Source: Flagellimonas hymeniacidonis (GTDB lineage Bacteria > Bacteroidota > Bacteroidia > Flavobacteriales > Flavobacteriaceae). From it: a stretch of 64,000 nt of DNA. The translations under genes were made by a program, and so were the position numbers. The DNA is taken from the NCBI RefSeq assembly GCF_008040165.1, contig NZ_VRUR01000001.1:1-64000 (forward strand), in the 5' to 3' direction. This document shows, piece by piece, positions 20,173 through 29,557 of the stretch; positions within the stretch are counted from its first letter, which is position 1; each line of letters starts with the position of its first letter. Below the pieces are notes generated by a model that saw nothing but the letters and a program-made list of their open reading frames with translations, was not told the DNA's origin and searched no databases.

Positions 20173-23100
20173 CTACTCTTCCAATCTAATATCCAAACCT
20201 AATCCCTTAAGTTCGTGCATCAATACATTGAAAGATTCTGGCAATCCAGGTTCTGGCATGGTTTCACCCTTAACTATGGACTCATAGGTCTTGGCTCTTC
20301 CGATAACATCATCCGACTTAACGGTCAATATTTCGCGAAGCGTTGATGAAGCTCCGTAGGCCTCAAGTGCCCAAACCTCCATCTCACCAAAACGCTGACC
20401 ACCAAACTGGGCTTTACCACCCAATGGTTGTTGTGTGATCAATGAGTATGGTCCAATAGATCTAGCGTGCATTTTATCATCTACCATGTGTCCTAATTTC
20501 AACATGTAGATTACACCAACGGTTGCTGCCTGATCAAAACGTTTTCCTGTTCCACCATCATATAAGTGGGTGTGTCCAAATCTTGGTACGCCTGCCTCAT
20601 CGGTAAGTGCATTGATTTGATCCAGTGTAGCGCCGTCAAAAATTGGAGTTCCGTATTTTCTACCCAACTTAAGACCTGCCCAACCAAGAACCGTTTCATA
20701 AATCTGACCGATGTTCATACGGGATGGTACTCCTAATGGATTCAATACGATATCCACTGGTGTTCCATCTTCCAAGAACGGCATATCTTCTTGACGAACG
20801 ATACGTGCTACGATACCTTTATTACCGTGACGACCTGCCATTTTATCACCAACTTTAAGCTTACGCTTTTTAGCGATATAGACCTTAGCCAACTTCATGA
20901 TACCTGCTGGTAATTCATCACCTACGGAGATGGTAAACTTGTCCCTTCTAAGATTTCCTTGAATATCATTCAATTTAATCTTATAGTTGTGCAACAAATC
21001 GGCTACTTGCTCATTTGTTTTATCGTCTGTTGTCCAGCTTCCGCCAACCAAGTGAGCGAAATCGTCAACAGCGTTCAACATTTTAATGGTGTATTTCTTT
21101 CCTTTTGGAAGAACTTCTTCTCCAAGATCGTTCATTACACCTTGAGAAGTTTTACCATTGATCAATCCGAAGAGTTTCTCTATCAAAACATCTTTCAACT
21201 GCTCAAACTTAACTTCGTAATCCATCTCCAATCTGGAGATTGCTTCTTTATCTTCTGAACGTTTTCTTTTATCCTTAATAGAACGAGAGAACAATTTCTT
21301 ATCGATAACAACTCCTCTTAATGAAGGTGAAGCTTTAAGCGATGCATCTTTTACATCTCCTGCTTTATCACCAAAGATTGCACGAAGTAGTTTCTCTTCT
21401 GGAGTTGGATCAGATTCTCCTTTTGGGGTAATCTTACCAATCAAAATATCACCAGGTTTAACTTCAGCACCAATTCTGATCATCCCGTGTTCATCCAAAT
21501 CTTTGGTAGCTTCTTCAGAAACGTTAGGGATATCATTGGTAAGCTCTTCTGCACCTAATTTGGTATCTCTTACTTCTAAGGCGTACTCATCAATATGGAT
21601 AGAGGTAAAGATATCTTCACGTACTACTTTTTCCGAGATTACAATCGCATCCTCAAAGTTGTACCCTTTCCAAGGCATAAATGCCACTTTCAGGTTTCTA
21701 CCTAGTGCCAATTCACCTTTTTCAGTTGCATAACCTTCACAAAGCACTTCTCCTCTTTTAACTTTATCGCCTTTTTTAACGATAGGTTTTAGGTTGATGC
21801 TGGTTCCCTGGTTCGTTTTTCTAAACTTTACCAAGTTATAGGTTTTGGAATCTTCCTCAAAGCTTACTAATCGCTCGTCCTCAGACCTGCTATATTTGAT
21901 TGTTATTTTCTGAGCATCTACATATTCAATAACACCATCACCTTCAGCATTGATCAATACTCTAGAATCGGTAGCAACTTGTCTTTCCAAACCTGTTCCC
22001 ACAATAGGAGACTGTGGCTTTAATAATGGAACTGCTTGACGCATCATGTTTGATCCCATCAAAGCCCTGTTTGCATCATCATGTTCCAAGAACGGAATTA
22101 ACGAGGCAGAAATGGAAGCAATTTGGTTAGGAGCAACATCCGTGTAGTTCACCTCTGATGGATCTACTACTGGGAAATCACCTTCTTCACGAGCAATTAC
22201 CTTATCATCCTGAATTTTTCCTTTCTCATCCATTGGGATGTTGGCTTGGGAAATCTTCATTCCTTCTTCCTCCTCGGCACTTAGATATCTGAAATCCTTG
22301 GTATCAACAACACCGTTCTCTACTTTTCGGTATGGAGTTTCCAAGAAGCCCATTGGGTTTACTTTTGCAAATACTGAAAGTGAAGAAATCAAACCAATGT
22401 TTGGTCCTTCAGGGGTTTCAATAGGGCATAATCTTCCGTAGTGTGTATAGTGAACGTCACGTACCTCAAATCCTGCTCTTTCTCTTGATAGACCTCCTGG
22501 TCCTAATGCTGACAATCTTCTTTTGTGGGTAATCTCTGCCAATGGATTGGTTTGGTCCATAAACTGAGATAGCTGGTTGGTACCAAAGAACGAGTTGATC
22601 ACCGAAGACAATGTCTTAGCATTAATCAAATCGATTGGCGTAAACACCTCATTATCACGAACGTTCATACGCTCACGAATGGTACGGGCCATACGTGCCA
22701 AACCTACTCCAAACTGTGATGATAACTGCTCACCTACTGTTCTTACACGACGGTTGGACAAGTGATCAATATCATCAATCTCTGCTTTTGAGTTAATCAG
22801 CTCAATTAAGTACTTGATAATAGTGATGATATCTTCCTTGGTCAAGACCTGCTTGTCCATTCCAATATCCAACTGCAATTTTTTGTTCATTCTGTAACGA
22901 CCAACTTCACCTAAGTTGTAACGCTGATCAGAGAAGAACAATTTATCTATAATACCACGAGCCGTTTCCTCATCTGGCGGCTCTGCATTACGCAACTGTC
23001 TGTAAATATGCTCTACCGCTTCTTTTTCTGAGTTGGTAGGGTCTTTTTGCAATGTATTGTGAATAATTGCATAATCAGACTGTGCATTATTTTCTTTGTG

Positions 23101-23982
23101 AAGTAAAATGGTTTTTACATCTGCATCGATGATTTCATCCACGTGTTCTTTTTCAAGAACGGTATCACGATCTAGGATGATCTCATTACGCTCAATGGAA
23201 ACCACCTCACCTGTATCTTCATCCACAAAATCCTCATGCCAAGTGTTCAATACCCTAGCAGCCAATTTGCGTCCCAATACTTTTTTAAGTCCAGCTTTTG
23301 AAACCTTCACTTCTTCCGAAAGGTCAAAGATTTCCAAAATATCTTTATCTCTTTCAAATCCGATAGCACGGAAAAGCGTAGTTACTGGTAATTTTTTCTT
23401 TCTATCAATATAAGCGTACATCACGCCATTGATATCCGTAGCAAATTCAATCCAAGAACCTTTAAAAGGAATTACCCTAGCTGAGTATAGCTTTGTACCA
23501 TTTGCATGGAAAGATTGTCCAAAGAATACCCCTGGAGATCTGTGCAACTGAGAAACCACAACTCTTTCGGCACCATTGATTACAAAGGTTCCGCTAGGAG
23601 TCATGTATGGTATTGTTCCCAAATACACATCCTGAACGATAGTCTCAAAATCTTCGTGCTCTGGATCGGTACAATATAATTTTAGACGCGCCTTTAACGG
23701 TACGCTATAGGTAAGTCCACGCTCTATACATTCTTGAATGGAATATCTTGGTGGATCTATAAAATAGTCTAGAAATTCAAGTACGAATTGGTTTCTAGTG
23801 TCTGTAATTGGAAAATTTTCCATGAAGGTATTGTAGAGACCTTCATTTCCTCTTTCATCAGATTTGGTTTCAAGTTGAAAAAAGTCTTGAAACGATTTAA
23901 TCTGAATGTCCAAGAAATCCGGGTATTCCGGTATGTTCTTAGCGGATGCAAAATTTACTCTTTCAGTATTGTTTGTGAACAT
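20173..23982 (-). CDS. rpoB: DNA-directed RNA polymerase subunit beta
   Basis: A 1269-residue beta subunit. Recognisable regions include the rifampicin-pocket segment around [20 protein letters not shown] and [13 protein letters not shown], and the C-terminal signature [18 protein letters not shown] near residue 1194. It is transcribed after rplL across a 129-bp gap that contains a hairpin, and before rpoC. In the rifampicin region the residues visible (Q, D, H, R, S) are those of a sensitive-type sequence. Confidence 0.98.
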   Translation of the reverse strand: MFTNNTERVNFASAKNIPEYPDFLDIQIKSFQDFFQLETKSDERGNEGLYNTFMENFPITDTRNQFVLEFLDYFIDPPRYSIQECIERGLTYSVPLKARLKLYCTDPEHEDFETIVQDVYLGTIPYMTPSGTFVINGAERVVVSQLHRSPGVFFGQSFHANGTKLYSARVIPFKGSWIEFATDINGVMYAYIDRKKKLPVTTLFRAIGFERDKDILEIFDLSEEVKVSKAGLKKVLGRKLAARVLNTWHEDFVDEDTGEVVSIERNEIILDRDTVLEKEHVDEIIDADVKTILLHKENNAQSDYAIIHNTLQKDPTNSEKEAVEHIYRQLRNAEPPDEETARGIIDKLFFSDQRYNLGEVGRYRMNKKLQLDIGMDKQVLTKEDIITIIKYLIELINSKAEIDDIDHLSNRRVRTVGEQLSSQFGVGLARMARTIRERMNVRDNEVFTPIDLINAKTLSSVINSFFGTNQLSQFMDQTNPLAEITHKRRLSALGPGGLSRERAGFEVRDVHYTHYGRLCPIETPEGPNIGLISSLSVFAKVNPMGFLETPYRKVENGVVDTKDFRYLSAEEEEGMKISQANIPMDEKGKIQDDKVIAREEGDFPVVDPSEVNYTDVAPNQIASISASLIPFLEHDDANRALMGSNMMRQAVPLLKPQSPIVGTGLERQVATDSRVLINAEGDGVIEYVDAQKITIKYSRSEDERLVSFEEDSKTYNLVKFRKTNQGTSINLKPIVKKGDKVKRGEVLCEGYATEKGELALGRNLKVAFMPWKGYNFEDAIVISEKVVREDIFTSIHIDEYALEVRDTKLGAEELTNDIPNVSEEATKDLDEHGMIRIGAEVKPGDILIGKITPKGESDPTPEEKLLRAIFGDKAGDVKDASLKASPSLRGVVIDKKLFSRSIKDKRKRSEDKEAISRLEMDYEVKFEQLKDVLIEKLFGLINGKTSQGVMNDLGEEVLPKGKKYTIKMLNAVDDFAHLVGGSWTTDDKTNEQVADLLHNYKIKLNDIQGNLRRDKFTISVGDELPAGIMKLAKVYIAKKRKLKVGDKMAGRHGNKGIVARIVRQEDMPFLEDGTPVDIVLNPLGVPSRMNIGQIYETVLGWAGLKLGRKYGTPIFDGATLDQINALTDEAGVPRFGHTHLYDGGTGKRFDQAATVGVIYMLKLGHMVDDKMHARSIGPYSLITQQPLGGKAQFGGQRFGEMEVWALEAYGASSTLREILTVKSDDVIGRAKTYESIVKGETMPEPGLPESFNVLMHELKGLGLDIRLEE

Positions 23983-24055
23983 CTATGGACAAATTTTGAT
24001 AGTGAATTCTCAAAAAGGGTTACGTGTGCCATCACACGCTGCTATAAAAACAGGC

Positions 24056-24087
24056 TAAGGTCTGACCGTTTTTACGGAAAGACCTTA
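24056..24087 (-). terminator. attenuator-like hairpin between rplL and rpoB
   Basis: An outer stem TAAGGTCT/AGACCTTA (24056-24063 with 24080-24087) and an inner stem CCG/CGG form one hairpin. On the minus strand it is followed by CCTGTTTTTATAG. In E. coli a partial terminator at the same place lowers rpoBC transcription relative to the ribosomal protein genes; a similar role is inferred here. Confidence 0.65.
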
Positions 24088-24111
24088 ACCAAGTTTGTAT
24101 GGTAAAAGCTA

Positions 24112-24495
24112 TTATTTAAGCTCAACTTCTGCTCCTGCTTCTTCCAATGATTTTTTGATACCTTCTGCCTCATCTTTGGCAACACCTTCTTTAACAGCTT
24201 TTGGTGCGCTGTCAACAATGTCTTTAGCATCTTTCAATCCAAGACCAGTTAATTCTTTAACTAGTTTTACTACTGCCAATTTAGAACCACCAGCAGCTGT
24301 AAGGATTACATCAAATTCTGACTTTTCCTCAGCAGCCTCAGCGTCACCACCAGCAGCAGCACCGCCACCAGCAACAGCTACTGCAGCAGCAGCAGGCTCA
24401 ATACCGTATTCATCTTTTAATATGTCGGCCAACTCATTTACCTCTTTTACTGTAAGGTTTACCAACTGTTCTGCAAAATCTTTTAAATCTGCCAT
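24112..24495 (-). CDS. rplL: 50S ribosomal protein bL12 (L7/L12)
   Basis: A 127-residue stalk protein. It has the N-terminal dimerisation domain, an Ala/Gly-rich hinge ([19 protein letters not shown]) and the C-terminal factor-binding domain with [20 protein letters not shown]. It lies 53 bp after rplJ. Confidence 0.98.
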   Translation of the reverse strand: MADLKDFAEQLVNLTVKEVNELADILKDEYGIEPAAAAVAVAGGGAAAGGDAEAAEEKSEFDVILTAAGGSKLAVVKLVKELTGLGLKDAKDIVDSAPKAVKEGVAKDEAEGIKKSLEEAGAEVELK

Positions 24496-24548
24496 TTTTC
24501 TATCGTTTAATCAAATTTTTAAAATATACTTAGTTTATTGTGCGCGAA

Positions 24549-25064
24549 TTATTTTTCAGATAATGTTTTAAGGATACCGGCCAATTTACCGCCACCAGAT
24601 TTAAGTCCAGAAATAACATTCTTGGCTGGTGATTGTAATAATCCGATAATATCCCCAATAACCTCTTCTTTAGACTTGATGTTAACAAGTGAGTCAAGGT
24701 TTTCATCACCTACATAAACAGCTTCTTCTATAAAAGCTCCTTTAAGTAATGGTTTATCTGATTTTTTTCTGAAATTTTTGATAAGTTTCGCTGGTGCATT
24801 CCCTGTTTCAGAAAACATCAAAGATGTATTTCCTTTTAAAACATCGGGAAGTTCCCCAAACTCCTTATCAGAAGCTTCCATTGCTTTTGCAAGCAAGGTG
24901 TTCTTTACGACCGCAAGTTTAATGTTTGCCTTAAAACATGCCCTTCTAAGATTAGAAGTAGTCACGGCATCCAAACCTGATATATCCGCCAAATAAATAT
25001 TAGCGTTATCAGCCAACTGTGAGGTCAAATCTTCTATTACGATTGCTTTTTCTTCTCTTGTCAT
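24549..25064 (-). CDS. rplJ: 50S ribosomal protein uL10
   Basis: A 171-residue stalk base protein with TREEKAIVIEDLTSQLADN at the N-terminus and LRRACFKANIKLAVVKNTLL, typical of L10. The C-terminal helices bind bL12. It lies 22 bp after rplA, too short a gap for the L10-binding leader known from other bacteria, so autoregulation must act elsewhere if it occurs. Confidence 0.97.
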   Translation of the reverse strand: MTREEKAIVIEDLTSQLADNANIYLADISGLDAVTTSNLRRACFKANIKLAVVKNTLLAKAMEASDKEFGELPDVLKGNTSLMFSETGNAPAKLIKNFRKKSDKPLLKGAFIEEAVYVGDENLDSLVNIKSKEEVIGDIIGLLQSPAKNVISGLKSGGGKLAGILKTLSEK

Positions 25065-25086
25065 AATTAAAATATTGAACTACCAG

Positions 25087-25779
25087 TTACGAAACTGCTT
25101 TTGGATCTAATTGAACACTAGGACTCATTGTACTTGACAAGTAGATGCTTTTCATATAAACACCTTTTGCCGCAGCTGGTTTCATTTTAACCAAAGTATC
25201 TAATAATTCCTTGGCATTACCAGCAATCTTATCTGCAGAGAAAGATGCCTTTCCTATTGCAGCATGTACAATTCCAGTCTTATCTACTTTAAAATCAATT
25301 TTACCTGCCTTAACATCAGATACCGCTTTTGCAACATCCATAGTTACGGTACCAGTTTTTGGATTGGGCATTAAACCTCTTGGGCCTAAAACTCGACCTA
25401 ATGGCCCAAGTTTACCCATAACGCTAGGCATAGTGATGATTACATCAACGTCTGTCCAACCGCCTTTAATTTTATCCAAATATTCATCCAACCCTACAAA
25501 ATCAGCACCTGCTTCTTTAGCTTCTGCTTCTTTGTCTGGAGTCACCAATGCTAAAACTTTTACGTCTTTACCTGTTCCATGAGGAAGGGTAACAACACCA
25601 CGCACCATTTGATTTGCTTTTCTCGGATCTACACCCAAACGAATTGCAAGGTCAATGGAAGCGTCAAATTTTACATTAGTTATTTCTTTTACCAAAGCTG
25701 ATGCTTCTTCCAAAGAGTACAATTTATTCTTGTCTATTTTAGAATGAGCGTCTTTTTGCTTTTTTGTCAATCTTGCCAT
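25087..25779 (-). CDS. rplA: 50S ribosomal protein uL1
   Basis: A 230-residue L1-stalk protein of normal length. Motifs include [14 protein letters not shown] and [20 protein letters not shown]. It starts 19 bp after the rplK stop and belongs to the rplK-rplA-rplJ-rplL group. Confidence 0.97.
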   Translation of the reverse strand: MARLTKKQKDAHSKIDKNKLYSLEEASALVKEITNVKFDASIDLAIRLGVDPRKANQMVRGVVTLPHGTGKDVKVLALVTPDKEAEAKEAGADFVGLDEYLDKIKGGWTDVDVIITMPSVMGKLGPLGRVLGPRGLMPNPKTGTVTMDVAKAVSDVKAGKIDFKVDKTGIVHAAIGKASFSADKIAGNAKELLDTLVKMKPAAAKGVYMKSIYLSSTMSPSVQLDPKAVS

Positions 25780-25798
25780 TATAAATTGCTTTAAGATT

Positions 25799-26236
25799 TT
25801 AAAAAGGTCTTTTGCCTGCTACTTTTAAACCCATAGATCTAGCAGTACCTGCAACCATACTCATTGCAGACTCTACTGTAAAAGCATTCAAATCGACCAT
25901 TTTGTCTTCAGCGATTTGCTTTACTTGATCCCAGGATACAGAACCATTTTTAACTCTGTTAGGCTCGCCAGATCCTTTTTTAATCTTAGCTGCTTCCATC
26001 AATTGAACTGCCGCTGGTGGTGTCTTTACAACAAACTCGAAAGATTTGTCTTTGTAAACGGTGATCACAACAGGTAATACTTTACCCGGTTTGTCCTGTG
26101 TACGAGCATTAAACTGCTTACAGAACTCCATGATGTTAACACCTGCAGCACCTAAGGCGGGTCCAACCGGTGGCGACGGATTCGCAGCACCTCCCCTAAC
26201 TTGTAATTTAACTACCTTATCTACTTCTTTTGCCAT
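25799..26236 (-). CDS. rplK: 50S ribosomal protein uL11
   Basis: A 145-residue protein with [20 protein letters not shown] and a C-terminal RNA-binding domain ([13 protein letters not shown]). It binds the GTPase-associated region of 23S rRNA. A 148-bp gap with an inverted repeat separates it from nusG upstream. Confidence 0.97.
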   Translation of the reverse strand: MAKEVDKVVKLQVRGGAANPSPPVGPALGAAGVNIMEFCKQFNARTQDKPGKVLPVVITVYKDKSFEFVVKTPPAAVQLMEAAKIKKGSGEPNRVKNGSVSWDQVKQIAEDKMVDLNAFTVESAMSMVAGTARSMGLKVAGKRPF

Positions 26237-26312
26237 TGTTTTTAGTTAAAATGAAAGTGTGTCAATTGGAAGCAACACAGCTTTATATATGTAACAGCTC
26301 TTTTTTTAGATT

Positions 26313-26377
26313 TCAGAATTCAGATGTGAGATTTAAGACAACTCTTTTTAATATCAAATCTAACATCTTACGTCTCA
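26313..26377 (-). repeat. imperfect inverted repeat between nusG and rplK
   Basis: Left arm 26313-26334 (tcagaattcagatgtgagat and two more bases) and right arm 26356-26377 pair in 17 of 22 positions, with 12 of 13 next to the 21-nt loop. The right end (26356-26381) matches 18 of 26 bases with the right end of the S23 cassette in the trp operon (43161-43186). On the minus strand the right arm also contains TAGATTTG with a TTTG 23 bp upstream (26389-26386), a weak internal promoter candidate for rplK. Confidence 0.55.
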
Positions 26378-26384
26378 CTTCTTA

Positions 26385-26942
26385 TCAAACTTTTTCTACT
26401 TGCATATAGCTGAGTTCCAATGGTGTTTTTCTTCCGAAAATTTTTACCATTACCTCAAGCTTACGCTTTTCTTCATTGATTTTCTCAACGGTTCCATTGA
26501 ATCCGTTGAAAGGACCATCAATAACTTTTACAGTTTCACCAAGTACGAAAGGAATGGCAACATTATCTGTGTTCACAGCCAACTCATCCACTTTTCCTAA
26601 CATACGGTTCACCTCTGATTTCCTTAAAGGAACAGGGTCACCGCCTTTGGTTTCACCCAAGAAGCCAATTACATTGGTAATGGAACGGATGATGTGAATC
26701 ATCTCTCCTCCCAAATTGGCTTTTATCATTATATATCCCGGAAAGTAAACGCGCTCTTTGTTTATTTTCTTTCCGTTACGTATTTGTACTACTTTTTCTG
26801 TTGGAACAAGAACATCTTCAAGGTAATCTGCAAAACCATTACGCTCTACCTCACTTTCAATATAGCCTTTGATTTTATTCTCTTGGCCACTTACAGCTCT
26901 TACTACATACCATTTTTTCTCCAGAACCTCAGACATATCCAA
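26385..26942 (-). CDS. nusG: transcription antitermination/termination protein NusG
   Basis: A 185-residue protein with the NGN domain (KKWYVVRAVSGQENKIKGYI) and a C-terminal KOW domain (VIDGPFNGFNGTVEKINEEK). It links RNA polymerase to Rho or the ribosome. The ATG at 26942 directly abuts the secE stop; a second ATG two codons later (MSEVLEKK) is an equally plausible start. Confidence 0.97.
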   Translation of the reverse strand: MDMSEVLEKKWYVVRAVSGQENKIKGYIESEVERNGFADYLEDVLVPTEKVVQIRNGKKINKERVYFPGYIMIKANLGGEMIHIIRSITNVIGFLGETKGGDPVPLRKSEVNRMLGKVDELAVNTDNVAIPFVLGETVKVIDGPFNGFNGTVEKINEEKRKLEVMVKIFGRKTPLELSYMQVEKV

Positions 26943-27131
26943 CTACCCTATTATGTTATCAAAATACAATCGAATCAACTTACTGAAAAGAGAATCCACT
27001 CCCCATGTCGCCAAAGCGAACAAGATTGAAAAAACAGCTACAACCACCATCAAATTAGAGGCTTTTTCCCTGTCTAGCCAGGTGACGTTGTTTTTTAATT
27101 CCTCAAATGACTCTTTAATGTAAGTGAACAT
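26943..27131 (-). CDS. secE: preprotein translocase subunit SecE
   Basis: A 62-residue single-span protein, MFTYIKESFEELKNNVTWLD followed by one transmembrane helix (VVVAVFSILFALATWGVDSLF). The frame is open further upstream, but that extension is a translation of tRNA-Trp. The ATG at 27131 therefore is the start. It is the short SecE form typical of most bacteria. Confidence 0.95.
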   Translation of the reverse strand: MFTYIKESFEELKNNVTWLDREKASNLMVVVAVFSILFALATWGVDSLFSKLIRLYFDNIIG

Positions 27132-27152
27132 ATTATACTTGTATTTTTCTAG

Positions 27153-27225
27153 CACGGGCGGAGAGGCTCGAACTCCCGACACCTGGTTTTGGAGACCAGT
27201 GCTCTACCAACTGAGCTACGCCCGT
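27153..27225 (-). tRNA. tRNA-Trp (CCA)
   Basis: The minus strand folds into a 73-nt cloverleaf with acceptor ACGGGCG/CGCCCGT, D-arm GCTCAGTTGGTAGAGC and T-arm GGGAGTTCGAGCCTCTCC. The anticodon loop CTCCAAA contains CCA. The terminal CCA is not encoded. It lies 21 bp before secE and after tuf. Confidence 0.97.
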
Positions 27226-27280
27226 AAATTAATGGCGTCTTACTATCTCAATTTTCAGAGATGAACTACACCCGCTTCTA

Positions 27281-27328
27281 TTTACGTCGAAAGGTATCCG
27301 TCATATGACGGACACCCTTTAACGTAAA
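27281..27328 (-). other. long hairpin between tuf and tRNA-Trp
   Basis: The region folds as TTTACGT/ACGTAAA (outer), AAAGG/CCCTTT (middle) and TCCGTCAT/ATGACGGA (inner, a perfect 16-bp palindrome with no loop bases). It starts 18 bp after the tuf stop. No T-run follows on the minus strand, so it looks more like an RNA-processing or mRNA 3'-end stabilising structure than an intrinsic terminator. Confidence 0.6.
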
Positions 27329-27345
27329 CTATGATTATAAATTTT

Positions 27346-28533
27346 TTAATCTAAAATCTTAGTAACCTGACCAGCACCTACTGTTCTACCACCTTCACGG
27401 ATAGCGAAACGTAGACCTACACTTAATGCAATTGGCTGAATCAACTCTACAGTAATAGTTAAGTTATCTCCAGGCATAACCATTTCAACTCCACTTGGAA
27501 GAGCAATGTTACCTGTTACATCTGTAGTTCTAACATAGAACTGTGGACGGTAGTTATTATGGAAAGGAGTGTGACGACCACCTTCTTCTTTCTTAAGGAT
27601 ATAAACCTCAGCTTCAAATTTAGCGTGTGGCTTAACTGAACCTGGCTTACAGATTACCATTCCACGGCTAATTTGAGATTTTTCAATACCTCTTAACAAG
27701 ATACCTACGTTATCTCCAGCCTCACCTCTATCCAAAATCTTACGGAACATCTCAACACCAGTAATTGTAGAAGCCAGTTTCTCAGCTCCCATACCAATGA
27801 TATCAACTGAGTCTCCAGTGTTTGCAATACCAGTTTCGATACGTCCTGTAGCAACAGTACCACGACCAGTAATCGTGAATACATCTTCAACAGGCATCAA
27901 GAAATCTTTATCAACATCTCTTTTAGGCAATTCGATCCACTCATCAACAGCAGCCATCAACTCCATTACAGTATCAACCCATTTTTGCTCACCGTTAAGT
28001 GCTCCAAGGGCAGAACCAGAGATTACAGGTCCATTGTCACCATCGTACTCGTAGAAAGAAAGCAATTCTCTTACTTCCATTTCAACAAGCTCTAAAAGCT
28101 CCTCATCATCAACCATGTCAACTTTGTTCAAGAAAACAACGATTCTTGGAATACCGACCTGACGTCCTAATAGGATGTGCTCACGAGTTTGTGGCATTGG
28201 CCCGTCAGTTGCAGCTACAACCAATATTGCACCATCCATTTGAGCAGCACCAGTAACCATGTTCTTTACGTAATCCGCGTGACCTGGACAGTCAACGTGC
28301 GCATAGTGACGGTTTTGAGTTTGGTACTCCACGTGAGAAGTGTTGATTGTAATACCCCTTTCTTTTTCTTCGGGAGCATTATCAATAGAATCAAAGCTTC
28401 TAAGCTCTGACAAGCCCGCATTTGCCAATACAGTAGTAATAGCAGCGGTCAACGTTGTTTTACCGTGATCCACGTGTCCAATAGTACCAATATTTAAGTG
28501 CGGTTTGGAACGATCAAAAGTTTCCTTTGCCAT
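27346..28533 (-). CDS. tuf: elongation factor Tu
   Basis: A 395-residue GTPase that delivers aminoacyl-tRNA. The P-loop GHVDHGKT is at 19-26, DCPGH near 80 and NKVD near 135; the C-terminus ([15 protein letters not shown]) is standard. It lies between tRNA-Thr(GGT) and tRNA-Trp, the position of tufB in E. coli. No second copy is visible in this window. Confidence 0.98.
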   Translation of the reverse strand: MAKETFDRSKPHLNIGTIGHVDHGKTTLTAAITTVLANAGLSELRSFDSIDNAPEEKERGITINTSHVEYQTQNRHYAHVDCPGHADYVKNMVTGAAQMDGAILVVAATDGPMPQTREHILLGRQVGIPRIVVFLNKVDMVDDEELLELVEMEVRELLSFYEYDGDNGPVISGSALGALNGEQKWVDTVMELMAAVDEWIELPKRDVDKDFLMPVEDVFTITGRGTVATGRIETGIANTGDSVDIIGMGAEKLASTITGVEMFRKILDRGEAGDNVGILLRGIEKSQISRGMVICKPGSVKPHAKFEAEVYILKKEEGGRHTPFHNNYRPQFYVRTTDVTGNIALPSGVEMVMPGDNLTITVELIQPIALSVGLRFAIREGGRTVGAGQVTKILD

Positions 28534-28580
28534 TTTAAATAATTTTAATCTTAGTTTATATTAGTGTACAAATCGTTTTG

Positions 28581-28652
28581 AGCCAATGACGAGATTTGAA
28601 CTCGTGACCTCTTCCTTACCAAGGAAACGCTCTACCCCTGAGCTACACCGGC
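28581..28652 (-). tRNA. tRNA-Thr (GGT)
   Basis: A 72-nt cloverleaf on the minus strand. The acceptor is GCCGGTG/CATTGGC, including G-U pairs, with discriminator T. The anticodon loop TTGGTAA contains GGT. It precedes tuf by 47 bp. Confidence 0.95.
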
Positions 28653-28704
28653 GTAAAGTGTTGAATCAACTACTTTAAAATAGTTCTCCCATAAATTGGA
28701 AGAG

Positions 28705-28724
28705 ATTCTTGCTTTCGCAAGGAT
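28705..28724. repeat. REP-like palindrome between two tRNA genes
   Basis: ATTCTTGC (28705-28712) pairs with GCAAGGAT (28717-28724), one G-U pair included, around the loop tttc. The sequence agattcttgctttcgcaagg resembles the widespread repeat with core ATTCCTGC-tttc-GCAGGAAT. It lies between tRNA-Gly and tRNA-Thr(GGT), where it may help processing. Only one copy is seen here. Confidence 0.5.
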
Positions 28725-28732
28725 GACTTTAG

Positions 28733-28805
28733 AGCGGGAGACCGGGTTCGAACCGGCGACATTCAGCTTGGAAGGCTGACGCTCTACCAACTGAGCTACT
28801 CCCGC
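28733..28805 (-). tRNA. tRNA-Gly (TCC)
   Basis: A 73-nt cloverleaf with acceptor GCGGGAG/CTCCCGC and anticodon stem TCAGC/GCTGA. The anticodon loop CTTCCAA contains TCC. The discriminator base is T. It is the third tRNA of the pre-tuf group in transcription order. Confidence 0.96.
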
Positions 28806-28915
28806 ATTTTTTTTGGGCAAAAACCCAAAATATTTCAATATTTCAAATCTGAAATTCCTAAAACTGTTTTTTTAACAGATTTCCCAAACAGGATTTCAGC
28901 ACTCTTATTTTTGTG

Positions 28916-28997
<82 letters not shown>

Positions 28998-29021
28998 ATT
29001 CTTGATTTTCAGTACATTAAG

Positions 29022-29095
29022 AGCCGATGGAGGGACTCGAACCCACGACCTGCTGATTACAAATCAGCTGCTCTAGCCAGCTGAGCTACATCGGC
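29022..29095 (-). tRNA. tRNA-Thr (TGT)
   Basis: A 74-nt cloverleaf with acceptor GCCGATG/CATCGGC and anticodon stem GCTGA/TCAGC. The anticodon loop TTTGTAA contains TGT. The discriminator base is T. It is the first tRNA of the group, about 50 bp after the promoter candidate. Confidence 0.96.
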
Positions 29096-29122
29096 ATTTT
29101 ACCACCTTTTTAACACAAAAAA

Positions 29123-29144
29123 AGTCCGCTATTTCTAACGGACT
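29123..29144 (-). terminator. terminator after hpf
   Basis: AGTCCG (29123-29128) pairs with CGGACT (29139-29144). On the minus strand it is followed by TTTTTTT. It ends the hpf transcript and lies directly beside the tRNA promoter candidate. Confidence 0.8.
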
Positions 29145-29145
29145 G

Positions 29146-29175
29146 CAAATGTATATATTTATTTATTTAATCAAA
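29146..29175 (-). promoter_or_regulatory. promoter of the tRNA-tuf-secE-nusG operon
   Basis: On the minus strand, TTTG (29175-29172) is followed after 18 bp by TACATTTG (29153-29146). This is a full match to the Bacteroidota consensus TTTG-N17-23-TAnnTTTG. Transcription would start near 29140, about 45 bp before tRNA-Thr(TGT). It lies between the hpf stop codon and the hpf terminator stem. Confidence 0.7.
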
Positions 29176-29196
29176 ATAAAATTGCAAAAATTTTAA

Positions 29197-29499
29197 TCAA
29201 GCTTTTGCTCTTAATTTTTCTTTCTTTTTTACCAACTTTCTCTCCAAAGAACTGCAAGCAGAATCCACCGCTTCCTCAAAAGATTTACATTGCTTTTTTA
29301 CAATGAGTTTATCTCTAGGCACCAATAACTTTATCTCCACTATCTTATTTTCTTTTGCACTGGTATTCTCAACTTTCAGATAAACATCGGAACCGATTAC
29401 TTTATCATAAAAATTTTCGAGCTTGTCCATTCTTCTTTGGATAAAATCCATAAGTTTTCCGTCCGCAACAAAATTTACCGATTGTGCATTTACTTTCAT
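29197..29499 (-). CDS. hpf: ribosome hibernation-promoting factor (HPF/YfiA family)
   Basis: A 100-residue protein of the short HPF/RaiA type, MKVNAQSVNFVADGKLMDFI with a basic C-terminus (LERKLVKKKEKLRAKA). It has only the ribosome-binding domain and lacks the C-terminal dimerisation domain of long HPF. It probably inactivates ribosomes in stationary phase. It follows the recombinase gene by 58 bp. Confidence 0.9.
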   Translation of the reverse strand: MKVNAQSVNFVADGKLMDFIQRRMDKLENFYDKVIGSDVYLKVENTSAKENKIVEIKLLVPRDKLIVKKQCKSFEEAVDSACSSLERKLVKKKEKLRAKA

Positions 29500-29557
29500 A
29501 AGATGTAGTTTTTAGTGCTGCCCAATGACAGCTAGGTTAAACAATACAAGAAATCTG

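Noticed and set aside
27132..27182. 17-residue N-terminal extension of SecE (MSGVRASPPVLEKYKYN)
   Set aside because: It reads through the 3' part of tRNA-Trp; ATG 27131 gives the standard SecE start.
28632..28838. Frame with GVAQLVERQPSKLNVAGSNPVSRS
   Set aside because: This is the well-known spurious translation of a tRNA-Gly gene; it lies on tRNA-Gly (28733-28805).
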